In this document: positions 13,616 through 31,650 of the stretch, piece by piece
Numbering within the stretch: the first letter of the stretch is position 1
How the letters are laid out: each line of letters starts with the position of its first letter
Assembly: GCA_963573385.1 (NCBI GenBank)
Contig: CAUYLG010013905.1
Span: forward strand, 142,219 to 206,218
Origin: Cacajao melanocephalus
Lineage: Eukaryota > Chordata > Mammalia > Primates > Pitheciidae
DNA length: 64,000 bases
Direction of reading: 5' to 3'
The notes under the pieces: generated by a model
Told to the model about the DNA's origin: nothing
Databases searched by the model: none
Seen by the model: only the letters and a program-made list of their open reading frames with translations
Translations under genes and position numbers: made by a program

Positions 13616-13920
13616 CTAGACATCAAGAAATTCTGTTTTCCCACACAACGCTTGACATGTATTTCTAGAAAAATCCTTCCGGGATCATGAGGGAATTGTT
13701 TGGAGGAAGAGAACCTAGAGATACCTACGAGAGAGATGGTGAATTCTAGGTGAAGTGGAACTGGGGGAGATCTACTCTCTTTGGGGGTCAAATAAGCCTT
13801 TTTAGAGAAAGATGTTTTGAATTAGGTCTGAAATCAAGAGCTCACTAAGCAAAAGGGGGAGGGGAAGGCTATGTGCCTGTGCTGGCTCTTCTTGGGCGTT
13901 TAATCTGAAGATATATATAT

Positions 13921-14206
13921 ATTTGAGACAGAGTTTTGTTCTTGTTGCCCAGGCTGGAGTGCAATGGCACAATCTTGGCTCACCCACAACCTCTGCCTCC
14001 CAGATTCAAGTGAGTCTCCTGCCTCAGCCTCCAGAGTAGCTGGGATTACAGGCATGCACCACCACACCTGGCTAATTTTTGTATTTTTAGTAGAGACAGG
14101 TTTCTCCATGTTGGTCAGGCTGGTCTCGAACTCCTGACCTCAGGTGATCTGCCCACCCTGGCCTCCCAAAGTGTTGGAATTACAGGCATGAGCCACCGTG
14201 TCCAGT
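13921..14206 (-). mobile_element. Alu
   Basis: Antisense Alu preceded by a short (TA)n run at 13909-13922. Confidence 0.95.
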
Positions 14207-14274
14207 GATATATTTTTTTTTTGAGAAGAAAAACATTGTATGCCTGAGGATGTGCCTTGCAGAAATTATCTAAA

Positions 14275-15130
<856 letters not shown>

Positions 15131-15194
15131 GGAAGATGATATCATTCAGTAAAGGTTAAGTAATCATGAAACATGTATTCCAAGGAAAAGAAAA

Positions 15195-15480
15195 GTATAA
15201 TTAATAGTGACAATAATAATAGTGGCTAAAATTTATTAAGAACTACCATGTGTCAGGCACTGGGTTAAATATTACACATACATTAAAAAAAAAACATTTA
15301 ATCCACATACCAATGATCTACATAAGGCACTCTAATTTCCAGTTTGCAAGTGAGAAGGTCAGGAATCAAAGATGGTAAGCAACTTCCCAAAGTTAACCTA
15401 ACAAGAAATTTTCAGAGCCAGGCTTCCAAGAAGGTGTGTGACCTCCAAAAGCCTACACTCTCATTCCCTAGAATAACCCC
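15195..15480 (-). repeat. MIR
   Basis: Antisense MIR: ACCATGTGTCAGGCACTGGG is the most obvious segment. Confidence 0.75.
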
Positions 15481-15561
15481 TTCCATAAGCTCATCGAACT
15501 CTCAAAAACACTAGGGGAGGTTCCCTGGAGATGAAGTGATTTCAGGTAAGAAAACTGAGGC

Positions 15562-15869
<308 letters not shown>

Positions 15870-16179
15870 ATATTGAAGATATTTAAGTAGTTAAGGCATT
15901 TTTAAAAATTGTGAAACTTGGAAAAACTAAGGGGTGATATCTGATATAAATTTAGAAGATTGCAGAAGCAGACATTTTGAGAAGGTATCTTAGCCTTACT
16001 GTTAAGGTAAATTGATATCAACATCTTGCCTATTCATTAAAAGGCTACTCCAGTTATTGGAGTTCTGTGGTGATTGCTTTTTAAAGGTTAGGCTTGACCA
16101 ATCCTATTGTAAGTTTTTTTTTTTTTTTTCCTCCAGCAGCACAAGTGAGCAGAATCAAGAGAAATGCTGGTATAGTTAA

Positions 16180-16182
<3 letters not shown>

Positions 16183-16211
<29 letters not shown>
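16183..16211. repeat. (TA)n microsatellite
   Basis: About 13 perfect TA units. Likely length-polymorphic. Confidence 0.95.
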
Positions 16212-16299
16212 CAATTGGTTGCTTCATAAAGGTTACTTGGAATTCCTTTATTTGATCATCTGTGCATCCTGCCTTCATGTTAGTTCTTCTCTTTATTCC

Positions 16300-16900
16300 T
16301 TTCATTCATCCATCCATTCATTCAACATTTACTAGTCTCCTAATGTGTACCAAGTTCTGTGTTGGCCACTGGGGGCATAATAGTGAACAAGACTTGGTCC
16401 CTCCCCATGAGGGACTCACTGATAGAGCTAGAAACATAAACAGGTAAGTATAACACACTGTGCCAAGTGTCACTGCAATTCCATTCAATTCAGTGTATAT
16501 TGAGGGTCTGATCTGTCCAGGGTGCTGTGCTGGGCATTTTCACAGGCAGCAGAGATTGAGATATCTGGCCCTGCCCTCAGGGAGCTCACAGTCTAGTGTG
16601 GGAGACGGTAAACAACCCAGTAATGAAATCATTACAAATAACCATCACTTACAAGGGAATTAAGCAGAGTTCTGGGGTCGAGAATAACAAGACAGGGAAG
16701 CCTACTTCAGCAGAATGGTCCAGGAAGTACTATGATGGAGGCATGTGCAGGGGACTGTGGAACCACGGAGGGGCTGCTAATGTAATGTACCTTGGAGGAG
16801 ACAGGGAACGTCTCCTCCTAAAAACTTTGCAAGGAGGATCCCCTAAAACTGAGCCTGAAAAAATAAGGGAAAGTTAAACAGGGGGGAAGTGTCAGGATGG
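16300..16900 (-). repeat. L2-like ancient repeat
   Basis: Reverse complement of an L2 3' end: ATTCAACATTTACTAGTCTC, then GGGAGCTCACAGTCTAGTG and GGTAAACAACCCAGTAATGA. It seems to be two overlapping or tandem fragments. Confidence 0.5.
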
Positions 16901-18040
16901 GCAGTCCCAAGAAAGAGAGCTGGGGTGCAAAGGCTTGAATGTTTTGGGGTGACATAAAGCATGACCTGCCAGGAACCAGCGGGATTCCACGGCATAGGGG
17001 TATGGGGTTCAGGTGGGGAGGGGATGAGATGAGGCTGGAGGGATAAAGCAAGGCCAGATCATGTGTGGCCACCAACGCCAGGCTAAAGCAGCTCAGAGCT
17101 TGTCTGGATTAGTGATAAAACGTAGAGCTTACCAACCCGTGGCTGTTGGCACCGGGGATTCCCAGAGCCTTTCATGGGTCTCATAAAGCCAGACTGCATC
17201 TGCTGTATTAATATTTTATGCCATGAGCAAGTAGTATATTTTAAAAGAGAGATCACAGCTTGCTGCTGAAGATTTAGCTGCTTTTCTTTTTCAGCTCTAG
17301 GAAAAACAGGCCTGAAAGTGTTTCTGGGGTACTTCACCTTAAACTGTTTAAAGGCTCCTCCCTCATCGTTATAGGGGGACATGTAGGGCGTCTGGAGACA
17401 AGAAAGAGGGCAGTCGGAGTCCCTACAGGACAGGTATACAAACACATGTTGATATAAGGTTTCTAGCCAGCTAAGACTTTGGAGAATGGCTGTGTGAGAA
17501 GCTGAGCATGGGTCTGGGCTAAGCAGAGAGGAAGCTGGACAGGTTCCTGAGATCCCAGGCGCTCACCCAGGGACCTGGATCTGTAGGGTCATCTGGCTGA
17601 GGTCAAGGTCAAAGCAGCAAGATTGAGCCAGGGAGAAAGCAAAACTCTAGACTGCCTGCTTGGTGTGACGGGCTGAACCCCTTCTCACTGGGACTGCCTC
17701 AGCCTCAGAATTTGGGAATCATTCAGGAGGAGAGGAAATCTCCATCAGGGAAATGTACTTCTTGTTCATTAGGTATTGGTTTCTCAAGTTGGTGGTTTTG
17801 GTTTGAGAAAAAATGAAATGAAGTGATTGCATTTGCACTGTACATTTTTGAAGGCATTCTTACAAGTTACAAATGTAAAGTAAGACAACCTAGAGTGACT
17901 TGACCTAAGATCTAACATTTTGAAAAGCAATTTAATGGATCTTAGGAGACAAATGCTGTCTGGTTCTCCCTGGGACAGGAAACCTGTGCTGGGGCTAGTC
18001 CAGCACAACCAGGGCTGGAACAACCCCGTTTTATGAGCCA
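16901..18040. other. Unassigned sequence
   Basis: No gene, RNA or clear repeat seen. Short open frames on both strands are of chance length. Confidence 0.5.
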
Positions 18041-18049
18041 GGTGGAATC

Positions 18050-18200
18050 TCTCTTGGAAGTAGTTTATTTCTATTGTCCCAGTTTGCAGATGACACAACA
18101 GAGACTCAAAGGAGTGGATGACTAGCCCAGGGTCATTTGCAAGGTAGAGGAGGCAGGGTGTGGAACTCAGGTGTCCTACTTCCCTGGGCAAGGCTATTAG
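18050..18200 (-). repeat. MIR
   Basis: Antisense MIR: CCCAGTTTGCAGATGACACA, then TAGCCCAGGGTCATTTGC. Confidence 0.65.
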
Positions 18201-18235
18201 AACTTCACAGCAAAGTGCTTCTAGTACTGACAACA

Positions 18236-18352
18236 GTGATGAGAGAGGAGAAAAACAGGAAAAAGAAACAGAGAAGCACACAAGAACAGGGAGAAGGGAA
18301 AGGAGGAAGAAGAAAGTGGAAGGGGAGGAGGAAAAAGGAGGGAGATCAACTT
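18236..18352. repeat. Purine-rich low-complexity tract
   Basis: About 115 bases of almost only A and G on the plus strand, which explains the Lys/Glu/Arg-rich reading frames here. Confidence 0.85.
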
Positions 18353-18849
18353 TGGACTGAAACTTTAATCATCAGCTTTTTTGTTTGTTTGTTTTAAGTT
18401 TCTCTAAATTCCAAAGAAGGTAATGCATTGCTGGCCCGATTGTGTTTCAACTCCAAGACACAGCACAACATTTGAAAAGCCCATTGTTTGGTATGGTGAT
18501 AATATAACTCTCTGTAAATGGTGCAGTCCACTGTACAAAGTACTGCCCCCTCCCACCCCACTGGTGACCTGCGGGGACGGCTGAATGCCTTCTGGTCCGC
18601 TGAGCCCAGAAGAGTGGGGCTGGGCTTTCAGAAACAGCTGGGCTGATTCATCTAGAACAAAAGCCAGCTCTTCCTGCTAAATCCCTGGCAGGCATGGGCT
18701 GTAGGCCTGTGGGCCCCTGTGCCCCTCCACAGGAAACGTCTTGATTCAGCTCCAACAGTGTCAGTCTCCTGTGTGAGCCTGTGACAGCTTCCTCCTGCAG
18801 AGTGCCTTCAGCCTGGCATGCTCCTAGTCCCACATGGAAGGCAGTGGCT

Positions 18850-18990
18850 TTGGAGCAAAACCTGGGTTCCAGTCTCAGCTCTGCCATTCCCTAGTTGTAC
18901 AGCATAAATAAGAGTCTTTACCTCGCTGGTCCTCAGTTTCTCGATCTATGAACTGGGAGTGAAAGTAGTCCCAGTCTGAGATATCTGTTG
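18850..18990 (+). repeat. MIR
   Basis: Sense MIR: GTTCCAGTCTCAGCTCTGCC, then CCTCAGTTTCTCGATCTATG. Confidence 0.7.
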
Positions 18991-19179
18991 TCAACTTTGG
19001 AGGAGATACTGCCCAGAGCAGGCACCCATGAATACTGCTTCCTCCTGTTTCATGTAAGCCTCATGCACCTTGCCATCTAGGTTGGTCTTCCATAACTCAG
19101 TGGATGTACCCTGCATCCCGACACACTGGTTCAAGCTCACTCACCTTAAACACCTCCACGCCTGTACCTACGGGGTTCC

Positions 19180-19350
19180 CATAATGACACCAGGCACTGT
19201 TGACAGAGCCCTTTATATGCCTCACGCCTTGACATAGAGAATTCATTTAATTTCTCCACAGTTCTTTGAGTGGATACTATTATCAGATGAAGAAACCAAG
19301 GCTCAGAGAGGTTGAGTGACTCCGGGTGTCCTGTCCTCCAAGGCCTCTGA
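19180..19350 (-). repeat. MIR
   Basis: Antisense MIR: ACACCAGGCACTGTTGACAG, then AGGCTCAGAGAGGTTGAGTG. Confidence 0.65.
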
Positions 19351-19633
19351 GTATAAAAATAGCACCATCTCCAACATTTTTTGGTGTGGGTGTGTTTAAG
19401 GGATTTTATGAATTACTTTTTGTTTCTAAAGCATAGCCATTCACAATCTTTCTGAAAGTGGTTCTACATTTCTTGAACAGCTCCAAATACCTTCCATACA
19501 AAGAAACAATGAATTGTAGTCAAGCATTATATGAAGTGTACAGAGAGGGGCCTAACATCAGACCCTAACATTGTCAAGATGAAATTAAATAATTATTGAT
19601 CCTGAGTAGGAAGCATGGAAAAGAACCTTACCA

Positions 19634-19958
<325 letters not shown>

Positions 19959-19959
19959 T

Positions 19960-20200
19960 CATCCTGGCTGTAGAAAGAATCTGGGCTTTGGAGACAGACT
20001 TGGATTCAAATCCCAGCTCTACCATTCACCTAGCTCCGGAAGCTTAAGCAGATTACTTACCCTTTTTGAGCCTGTTTATTTTATTTGTAAAATTGGAGAT
20101 AAGAATACCTCACTTAGAGAGTAATTGTCAGGCTTAATGGAAATAATAAAGTGAGCAGCATAGAGTAAGCATTCAGCATGTGGTAGTTATGATTATGCTT
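19960..20200 (+). repeat. MIR, nearly full length
   Basis: Sense MIR from CTGGGCTTTGGAGACAGAC to GTAAGCATTCAGCATGTGGT. Confidence 0.75.
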
Positions 20201-21124
20201 TTAGTTATTATCATGCATGCCACTGTCATAGGGCCAGCTCTGTTGTAAACTGTGGAGGAAGAACCTCCGGGCAGTTTTGCTCTTTCCGAAAACTCTACCT
20301 GGGAGGCTGGCTAGCTGGGAAATCCTCTGCTTTGTAAAAGTGAAGTCACTGATGCTTATGCTGTTTAGCATTTTACTGGCATTTATTGGGCATAATTATA
20401 GAATCATACCTGCTAGGAATCCAAGTCTTAGGGCTGAACTGGCAGTGCTTGTATGGAACTCACAGTTTTAAGTTCTCATTAAAATAGTGAGACAAACACA
20501 TTCCTGCCTGGGGCATTCAGAACATGTCTGGATTAATGGCTCTTGAAATTCAAAAAGCAACCCTCTCTTGAGTCTTCCTAATGTGTCCCCAATCACTCTA
20601 TCTCACCAAACTCATCTCTGGTGACTTTCCTCATTCACCAATTCATTATTCCAATAAAAATGTGCTAAACATCTGCTCTGTGCCAAGCACTATTTGACAC
20701 CAGGATGATGTTGGAAAATCAAGTAAACACATTTTCTCCTTCCACTGATCTGCCAATCTAATGAGATATACATATAAATGGACAATCTGAATGCAGTTAG
20801 TTGAACAAGGAAAGCCCAGGGTTTTGAGCAGTGGTGTGCTGGTAAATGTTAAACAAGAGGCTTTTGGGGGCAGGGAGAAGGAAAACCCTGATTTATAGCC
20901 TTTGCTGATCTCCATGGTGTAAATATTTCCACCGTGGGGACCAGGCTACCAGCATGATGTCACTGAGTGTGCAGTTGAGAAGAGATATGCAATTGCACAC
21001 AATTATGCAGTATTTCTACCATATAGATAAATGGCTAAAGAAACCTTAAGAGCACAGATAATATTGAAATATAGTAAAATAATTATGAAGTACTAAGTTT
21101 TGAGAATATATTATCTGTATTTAT
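20201..21124. other. Unassigned sequence
   Basis: No gene seen. A weak L2/MIR-like phrase occurs near 20650-20770 (CTGCTCTGTGCCAAGCACTA). The rest is unique. Confidence 0.5.
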
Positions 21125-21486
21125 ATATTAGTCATTTTCACACTGCTACAAAGACATACCTGAGACTGGGTAATTTATAAAGGAAAGAGGTTTAATTGGC
21201 TCACAGTCCTGCATGGCTGGGAGGCCTCAGGAAACTTACAATCCTGGCAAAAGGGGAAGCAGGCAAGTCTTACATGGTGGCAGGAGAGAGAGTGTATGAA
21301 GGAGAAACTGTCAAACACTCAAAAGAATCAGGTCTCTTGAGAACTCATCATGAGACCAGCATGGGGGAAACTGCCCCCATGATGCAATCACCTCCCTTCT
21401 ACCAGGTTTCTTCCTTGACACCTGGGATTATGGGGATTACAATTCGAGACGAGATCTGCATGGGGACACAGAGCCAGACCATATCA
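21125..21486 (-). mobile_element. MaLR LTR (MST/THE1-like)
   Basis: The right end ACCATATCA is the LTR start (TGATATGGT) on the minus strand. TACCTGAGACTGGGTAATTT and CAATTCGAGACGAGAT are diagnostic of the family. An ATTTATA-like sequence occurs on both sides and may be the target duplication. Confidence 0.85.
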
Positions 21487-21582
21487 ATTTATAATTAACT
21501 TAATTCTAAATTTATGTAGATTGTTGTTGAAGGCTGTGCTTAATACAACCTTAGTACAGCCGGCTGTAAGAAATCATGGAAA

Positions 21583-21827
21583 TTTGGCCAGGTGTGGTGG
21601 CTTACTTCTGTAAGTCCAGCTGTGGTGGGAGGATCGTCTCTACAAATATTATAAAAATTAGCCAGGCATGGTGGGATGTGCCTGTGGTCCCAGCTACTTG
21701 GGAGGCTGAGATAGGAGGACTGCTTGAGCCTAGAGGTCAAGGCTGCAAGAAGCCATCTTTGTGCCACTGACTCCAGCCTGGGTGACCGTGAAAACCTGCC
21801 TCAAAAAAAAAAAAAAAAAAAAAAAAG
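21583..21827 (+). mobile_element. Alu with internal deletion
   Basis: Sense Alu lacking part of the left monomer, with a long poly(A) tail (21801-21826). Confidence 0.92.
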
Positions 21828-23670
<1,843 letters not shown>

Positions 23671-24999
23671 CATTATCATTTTTAATTATTCCTGGTGATG
23701 CCCTGTTACCACGTTCCTTTCCAGCCACCAAATGGAACAATCACAGGGTTATGGGCACAAAGCCTTCTGCTCTCCTGGCCTCAGTTTCCCCATCACTAAA
23801 GGGAGGAATTGAACCAGATATTTTCCAAAGTTTCCTCCATGCTGATGTGATATTCTCCAGTTCTATGGGGAGACAGATTCAGAGTTCCACTTCCCTTTGT
23901 CTGAGAGCAGTTGCTCGGGCTGGAAATGATATGTTAGATAATTCCAGGGCATGTGTATGCCAGGGCTTGTAATCAAAGAGTCTAGAGCCAAATAAGCCTG
24001 TGTCTTTGTTTTTCTCCCCAGCAGCATTGCATTGAGCCACAGGCAGCCTCTGGAGAAAGCAGAGAGTGGCAGAGAGGGTGTGAACCTCCCTGGGGGGTGG
24101 ATACCTTCTATTCTCAGAGAAAGTGGAACTGGACAGAATTTCCCAAGCCAGGACGGGTGGCAGAGTGTGACATAGGACATTGAGCAAAGGGGTGGGGGGT
24201 GGGGGTGGGGCAAGGACTCAGGCATAGAAGAGCAGCCTGCTCAGTATCATCAGTATGACCTCCAGAGAGTACTTAACCCTTTCCGTGGGCTTGGCCTGCT
24301 CATCTAAAAAATACACACAGCAGTGCCTCCCTTGGGAGGCCAGGTAGGGAGGTGAGATTGAAAGTCAGTAATTTGTGGGAAGCCCAGAGCATGGCATGAG
24401 GCATTCAAGAAGTGGTTCTTGTATTTACTGGTGTTGAACAAAGAGAGAATGGCAGGAGGAAGAGCCAGGGTGAGATTGCCCAGGTCCTGTGGCTTCCCTG
24501 GCTGCTATTCAATGGAAAAACCAGGGAGTGAGTGCTGTGCTCTTGGCTTCTGTGCTACTTAAACAGCAGCCTTTTCGGCTCTGATCCCCAGCACCTGCAA
24601 TTACCGACTCCAGTACATTTTACCTTGAGTTAGAGGGAGCTTTACCCTGGCTGAACATGGGGCTGCTGCCAGCACCTAGGCTGGGAATGGATATCTCTGT
24701 CCAGTGGTGCAGTCTCCTGTCGAGTGTGTGAATCCTTCCAAATTGGAGTCATGCGGCAACTGCAAGACCCTGGGAACCCACATGTGCACCAGGACTGTTG
24801 GGAGGCTGTCCTATGCCTTGCTGGATAATACATGGCTAGCTCTCAAATGCATATGAGATGCTGTCGAGATTAACAAAGTATTACATTTGTTGAAAAGTGA
24901 CCTTGCACTCATTTTTCTGCCTAATATGGATTTTCTCAATTTCCTAAAACAGTATCTGCCTTGACACTAATAAGAACATCCGGTTATGCAGAAGCCACA
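23671..24999. other. Unassigned sequence upstream of the CpG island
   Basis: No gene seen. A GGGGT-rich run lies at 24189-24210. Confidence 0.45.
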
Positions 25000-25195
25000 G
25001 TCCCTGTCATTGTGCTGAGAGTCTTTTTCTCCTTGAGTCTTCCCAACCGCCCCATGAAGAGGCAAGTCAGGATGCCCATTTGACAGACAAGGATACGGAG
25101 ACTTAGATATGTGAGCTCGCTTGCCCAAAGTTACAGGACCAGTCAATGTCAGGGGTCCAAACCAGGCCTTCTGACTCCAAGGCACCTGCTTAATG
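25000..25195 (-). repeat. MIR
   Basis: Antisense MIR: CCATTTGACAGACAAGGATA, then GCTTGCCCAAAGTTACAGGA. Confidence 0.7.
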
Positions 25196-25399
25196 GTCCA
25201 CTTTAAGGATCAGAGATGTACTTGGCATTTCTCGTTACTTCATTTGGAATGAGCCGGGAATCGCTCTTCCCCTTTATTCCCTTCCGTGGGAGGGAAGTTC
25301 CCCTGCTTTGGGAGCAGCTGCCCTGCTTTGCGGGCAGCCTCTGTCACCTTCCGAGGGCTTTGCCTTCAGAAGTCCGTCCTCTCCGGGGCTGAAACCTGC

Positions 25400-26299
25400 C
25401 TCCGCTGGTGCTAGTTGAGCATTGCTCGTTGCCCGCCCCATCTGAGCTCTTTGGCCCCAGCACAGCTCAGGAGCTGCCCTGGGTCTCCTCCACCACCCTA
25501 GGCCTCTTCAGATATCCCGTCCGTACTCCGGGCCTCAGTTTCCTCCAGGGGAAAGCGGGGAGCTTGGCGCCTTCCTGCCAGGGTGATGCGAGGAGTCGCC
25601 CTGGATGACGGCGAGCCTGGAGCCACCCGCCCTGCAGCCGACAGGAGGGCCTGGCGCTCCTCCCCCACCCGCCGGGCCGGCCGCCCCGCCCCGAGGGCGG
25701 CTCTCGCCCGCGCCCTGCCCACCCAGGCCGCGCTCACCGCAGCGCCCCCGCCCCGCCGCCCGGAACCAGCTGAGCACAGCTGGACCCAGCAGCCGCCGTC
25801 GCCAGCGCCGCAGCAGCAGGTAGGGGAGGCGGGCGGCCCCGGCCCCGAGCATCTGGGGGTCCTGGGCTGATTTGAGTCCTTCCTCTCCCTTCCCTCCCCG
25901 TCCGAGCTCGCCCGCGTCTGGAGCTCGGCCTGGCCGCGGGGGTATCGCTGGAAAAGGGCTTCCTCGCTCACTTTGCCAGTCTTCCAGGGGACAAAGGGTG
26001 TGGATGGGAGCGAGGGTGTGGGGAGACGCCTGAGCAGGAGAGGAGAGGGGCCAGGCCTCCACCCCGTGATTCCACTGTGCTGCTGGCACATGAGCTCATA
26101 ACCTCGACCCCGCCCCCGGGATGGGGGAACTGGCCCGGGGTCTCCCCGCACTTGGGGTGTTTGGCCCGGGCATGCAGGGGGCCACCAGCCATGGTCTGGG
26201 CGGTGACTCCGCTGGGGAGTCTGCTCAGAGGACCCTTGCGTCCTGGGCGATACCTGTACCTGCTCTCCTCTCCGGCTCCTTCCTCTTTCTGGGGCCGGG

Positions 26300-26300
<1 letters not shown>
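25400..26300 (+). promoter_or_regulatory. CpG-island promoter of cytoplasmic gelsolin
   Basis: This is the densest CpG stretch in the window, with many GGGCGG/CCGCCC-type GC boxes (for example near 25675-25690 and 25745-25762) and no TATA box just upstream of the donor at 25820. This is the usual form of a broadly expressed housekeeping-type promoter, which fits the wide expression of cytoplasmic gelsolin. A TGACTCA AP-1 motif lies at 26398-26404, just beyond the island. The exact start site cannot be read from sequence. Confidence 0.75.
25583..25819 (+). other. GSN: Probable first exon of cytoplasmic gelsolin (5' leader); left end uncertain
   Basis: A GC-rich exon-like stretch inside a CpG island ends at a good donor (CAGCAGCAG followed by GTAGGG at 25820). 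It lies about 31 kb upstream of the plasma exon, which fits my memory of the distance between the cytoplasmic and plasma promoters in human GSN. Spliced to 58795, it would place the cytoplasmic start Met in the second exon, as expected. The given left end is only the first in-frame ATG of an open frame that runs to the donor. The real transcription start may lie downstream of it, which would make the exon shorter and wholly untranslated. The exon identity is inferred from position and the donor, not from a transcript. Confidence 0.7.
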
Positions 26301-28485
<2,185 letters not shown>

Positions 28486-28689
28486 TCACTCTTAGCCATC
28501 CAGTGACAGTGGATCACTTTCCCCTACTCCATGTGAATAGTTTGGGTCTTTTGTGATGTGGGTGATAGAGATGATTTCCGCTTGGTCTGTGGTACTTTGC
28601 TGAGGCATTGATCTCTGGTTTTCTTTAAGAAAACTTTTACAGCTTATGTCTATAGCCTCTGAGTGTGTATATTTGCTTATCAGAGACCA

Positions 28690-28840
28690 CAGGTATGAGA
28701 GAAATTAGAAGCACTGACTTGGAAGTGAAGCCCCAGTCTTGGTTCTTTTGGTGATCTTGGGAAAATCTTCTCTGTCTCCGAGCCTCAGTTTCCTCATCTG
28801 TACAATGGAGAGATGTTGGTTTGCATGATAATAATAAAAA
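28690..28840 (+). repeat. MIR
   Basis: Sense MIR: GAGCCTCAGTTTCCTCATCT followed by GTACAATGGAGA. Confidence 0.7.
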
Positions 28841-28850
28841 GCTATCTTTT

Positions 28851-29145
28851 AACTGGGCATTGTGGCTCACACCTGTAATTCCAGCACTCTGGGAGGCTGA
28901 GTTGGGTGGATGGCTTAAGCCAGGAGTTTGAGAGCAGCCTGGTCAACATGGTGCAACCTCATCTCTACTAAAAATACAAAAATTAGCCAGATGTGGTGGC
29001 ATGTGCCTGTAATCGCAGCTACTCAGGAGACTGAGGTATGGGAATTGCTTAAACCCTGGAGGCGGAGGTTAGAGTGAGTCAAGATCGTGCCATTACACTC
29101 CAGCCTGGTGAGAGAGAAAGACTGTCTCAAAGCAAAAAAGAAAAT
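28851..29145 (+). mobile_element. Alu
   Basis: Full-length diverged sense Alu. AGCTATCTTTTAA appears on both sides (28841 and 29153), the target duplication. Confidence 0.94.
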
Positions 29146-29169
29146 TTTAAAAAAGCTATCTTTTAATAT

Positions 29170-29340
29170 ACAAAGCACTGGAACATTAATTGCTTCATTG
29201 ACTCCTTGCAACCATTCCTCTACTCATATTCTCTTTTACAGTTGAGGAAACTGAGTCTTAGGCTAAGTAACGTGCCCTGGATTGTGTGGCTATTGGGTGA
29301 TGGTGCCAGGATTCCAGAGGTCTGACAACAGAGCCATAGC
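29170..29340 (-). repeat. MIR
   Basis: Antisense MIR: TTACAGTTGAGGAAACTGAG is diagnostic. Confidence 0.7.
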
Positions 29341-30059
29341 TCTTAACGATGGCACTAAACATTCTCTTGAAAGTTCTTTCTAGTACTGGCATTAGAAGAA
29401 CTGGTAAGGGAGTCTGTTATGCTGTTATGAGGGGTGGGAGTCGCTTTGCAGAGCTTGGAGAGCTCAGCCCTGTAGCAGGGAGGCCTGGAGGGGCCTCCCA
29501 GGGCTGTGTGTAAACTCATACTCTCCTGTACCACCCACAGGACCCTCGAGTGTAGGTCAGTCTCCCCTCCATTTCAGGGAATCAAGGTTCCAAGAGGACA
29601 CAGGACTTGCCCAGTAAGGTCATGTGGTGAGGTGAGAGCCCAGCCAGGACTGGTCCCTGCTTTTCATAGGTCAAGCCTATGCTCTGGAAATCTATGTGGT
29701 GAAGCCAGGAAAAATAGGCACCCTCCTGCTCCTTGGTTACTCCCTGAGAAAATGCCAGCAGAAGCAGAGAAAGGCATGTCCCAGGGGTTATGCATTCTTG
29801 GGAGGAGAGGAAAAAAAGAGAGCAGTGTTTAAGCAGCAGGGGGATGTTAAGTAAAAATATCTCCTCGCTTTCAACTGAGTGAGTGTGTGTCATATTTCAG
29901 CCTAACGTGGTTTGTGAAGTTGGAGACCACAGGCAGGCTCAGTTCCTGCTGCTGGCCAGCTTCCCCTCCCCTTGTCTCCCTCCCCTGCCTGCCTGCTCTC
30001 CTCTGCCCTGCCTGGGACCACATCAGCAATTTAAGAATAGGGCAGAGAAAAGCAGTGGG

Positions 30060-30200
30060 TGTTGTGGGCAAGGGTGGGCAGCTGAAGGCCTGGGCTTGGA
30101 TCCTGGCTTTGCCACTGACAAAGAGATGGGTGACTTGGGCTAATGCATGCCTTTCTCTGGGCCCCAGTGTCCATTCTGCACTGTGGGGTGGACAGCATAA
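30060..30200 (+). repeat. MIR
   Basis: Sense MIR: CTTGGATCCTGGCTTTGCCA, then ATGGGTGACTTGGG. Confidence 0.65.
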
Positions 30201-30339
30201 TGTCAGCCGTCCCAGCTCTGATGGCTTCTGAGTTTGAGGGCTTTGTGCTCCCCACATGAACTTGGGTCCAGCATGTCTAAGACACAAAGCGAACCCACAG
30301 TGGTGCGGCTGGTGACTCAGCTACTGTTCTTGAATATAA

Positions 30340-30720
30340 TCTTTCAGACTGAATTGATTGCCCCATTTTGCAGATAAGGAAGTTGAGGCCTAGGATTCAT
30401 TTAGGTATCCTATTCCCCGCTCTACAAGCAACAATAGTAATGGCCACCATATGTAACACACTTACTATGTATGTTCACCTTTTGCTTTCATTGTCTTAAT
30501 CTTTTTACAGATCTACGGGGGAGAGATATTGACTCTATTTTACAGATGAGGAAACTGAGACTTAGAACAATGAAAGGACCTTATGTTCTCTTCTTTGAGT
30601 CTCATAATAGTCCTGGGGTTGTCATTATGTGACCCATTTTACCAATGAGGAAACTCAGGCCTGGAGGTGTGAGCTCCCTTGCCCAGGGATCTTCAGGGGC
30701 CACACAAGGTCTGTCAGGTT
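30340..30720 (-). repeat. MIR-type repeats, two or three partial copies
   Basis: Repeated antisense MIR phrases: TTTTGCAGATAAGGAAGTTG, TTTACAGATGAGGAAACTGA and TTTACCAATGAGGAAACTCA. Confidence 0.6.
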
Positions 30721-31650
30721 CCTTCCCAGGCCCTCCTGCTCCTCCCTGGCCCCTTGCTTGCTCTGCCTCCCAGAAAGCCTCTGTACCTCTTGCATTCAAT
30801 GCCTGGGTTAAGGGATGAGAACAGTTTTCTTCCTGGGCTATAAAGTATCCCTGAAATTGATTCTTCCTAAGAGTGATCCAGAAAGGCTCTAAGCCATGGA
30901 GCCTCGCAGAGAACTCCAGTGAAGGGGTCACACCAGTGGGAGTGGATTCATTTATTCTGCTGAGCTGGCTAAGCAAACAGTCCTGTTACTTTCCAACCTT
31001 AATAAGAATATCACCTGGGCCAGACTTATTTGCCAAGCAAAGTATATATGTTCTATATATGTGAGCCTTCAGGGTGGGGCTTGGCCCTTAATTTCTCTGC
31101 TACAGAGGCTGTGGCTGGGCTGGGTTTTTGGTGGGTACTAAGTAAAGACTAGTTAAATTTTTGGGTGTGTGTTGATGGTATGGGTGGCATATGTACTTTT
31201 TTCTCCCCACCTCCAAGGACCTTCCCCCGCCACCCACACTTGTGATAGAAAATTTGGAAAATAAAAAAAGTATATATAAGAAAAGGAGTGTTCATAACTA
31301 ACTAGAGAAAATCGCTGGCAACATCTGGGTGCCTTTCCTTTCTGATATTTTCAGTGCATTTTTTTTTATCCCCACTGTGGTCATCCTGTATTTATAGTTT
31401 TCTATTCTGTCTCTCTGTTTTTTCTCAGCATTATATTATAAGTATTTTTCTCATGTGATTAAGGATTCTTTTTAAATTTAATTTTTAAAAGTTTTAGAAG
31501 CATACTATACCTAAGTAGATAAATGTTTATTCTGGTTTAAATCTTTTATTCCAATACTCCAGGGGATTAAAAATTGAAATAATGCTTTTTATTTATTAAA
31601 AAAAAAAGGCTCAGAAAAACAGAATTTACCCAAGATCACCCCAAAGAAGC

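Noticed and set aside
18137..18397. Lys/Glu/Arg-rich frames
   Set aside because: Translation of a purine-rich low-complexity tract.
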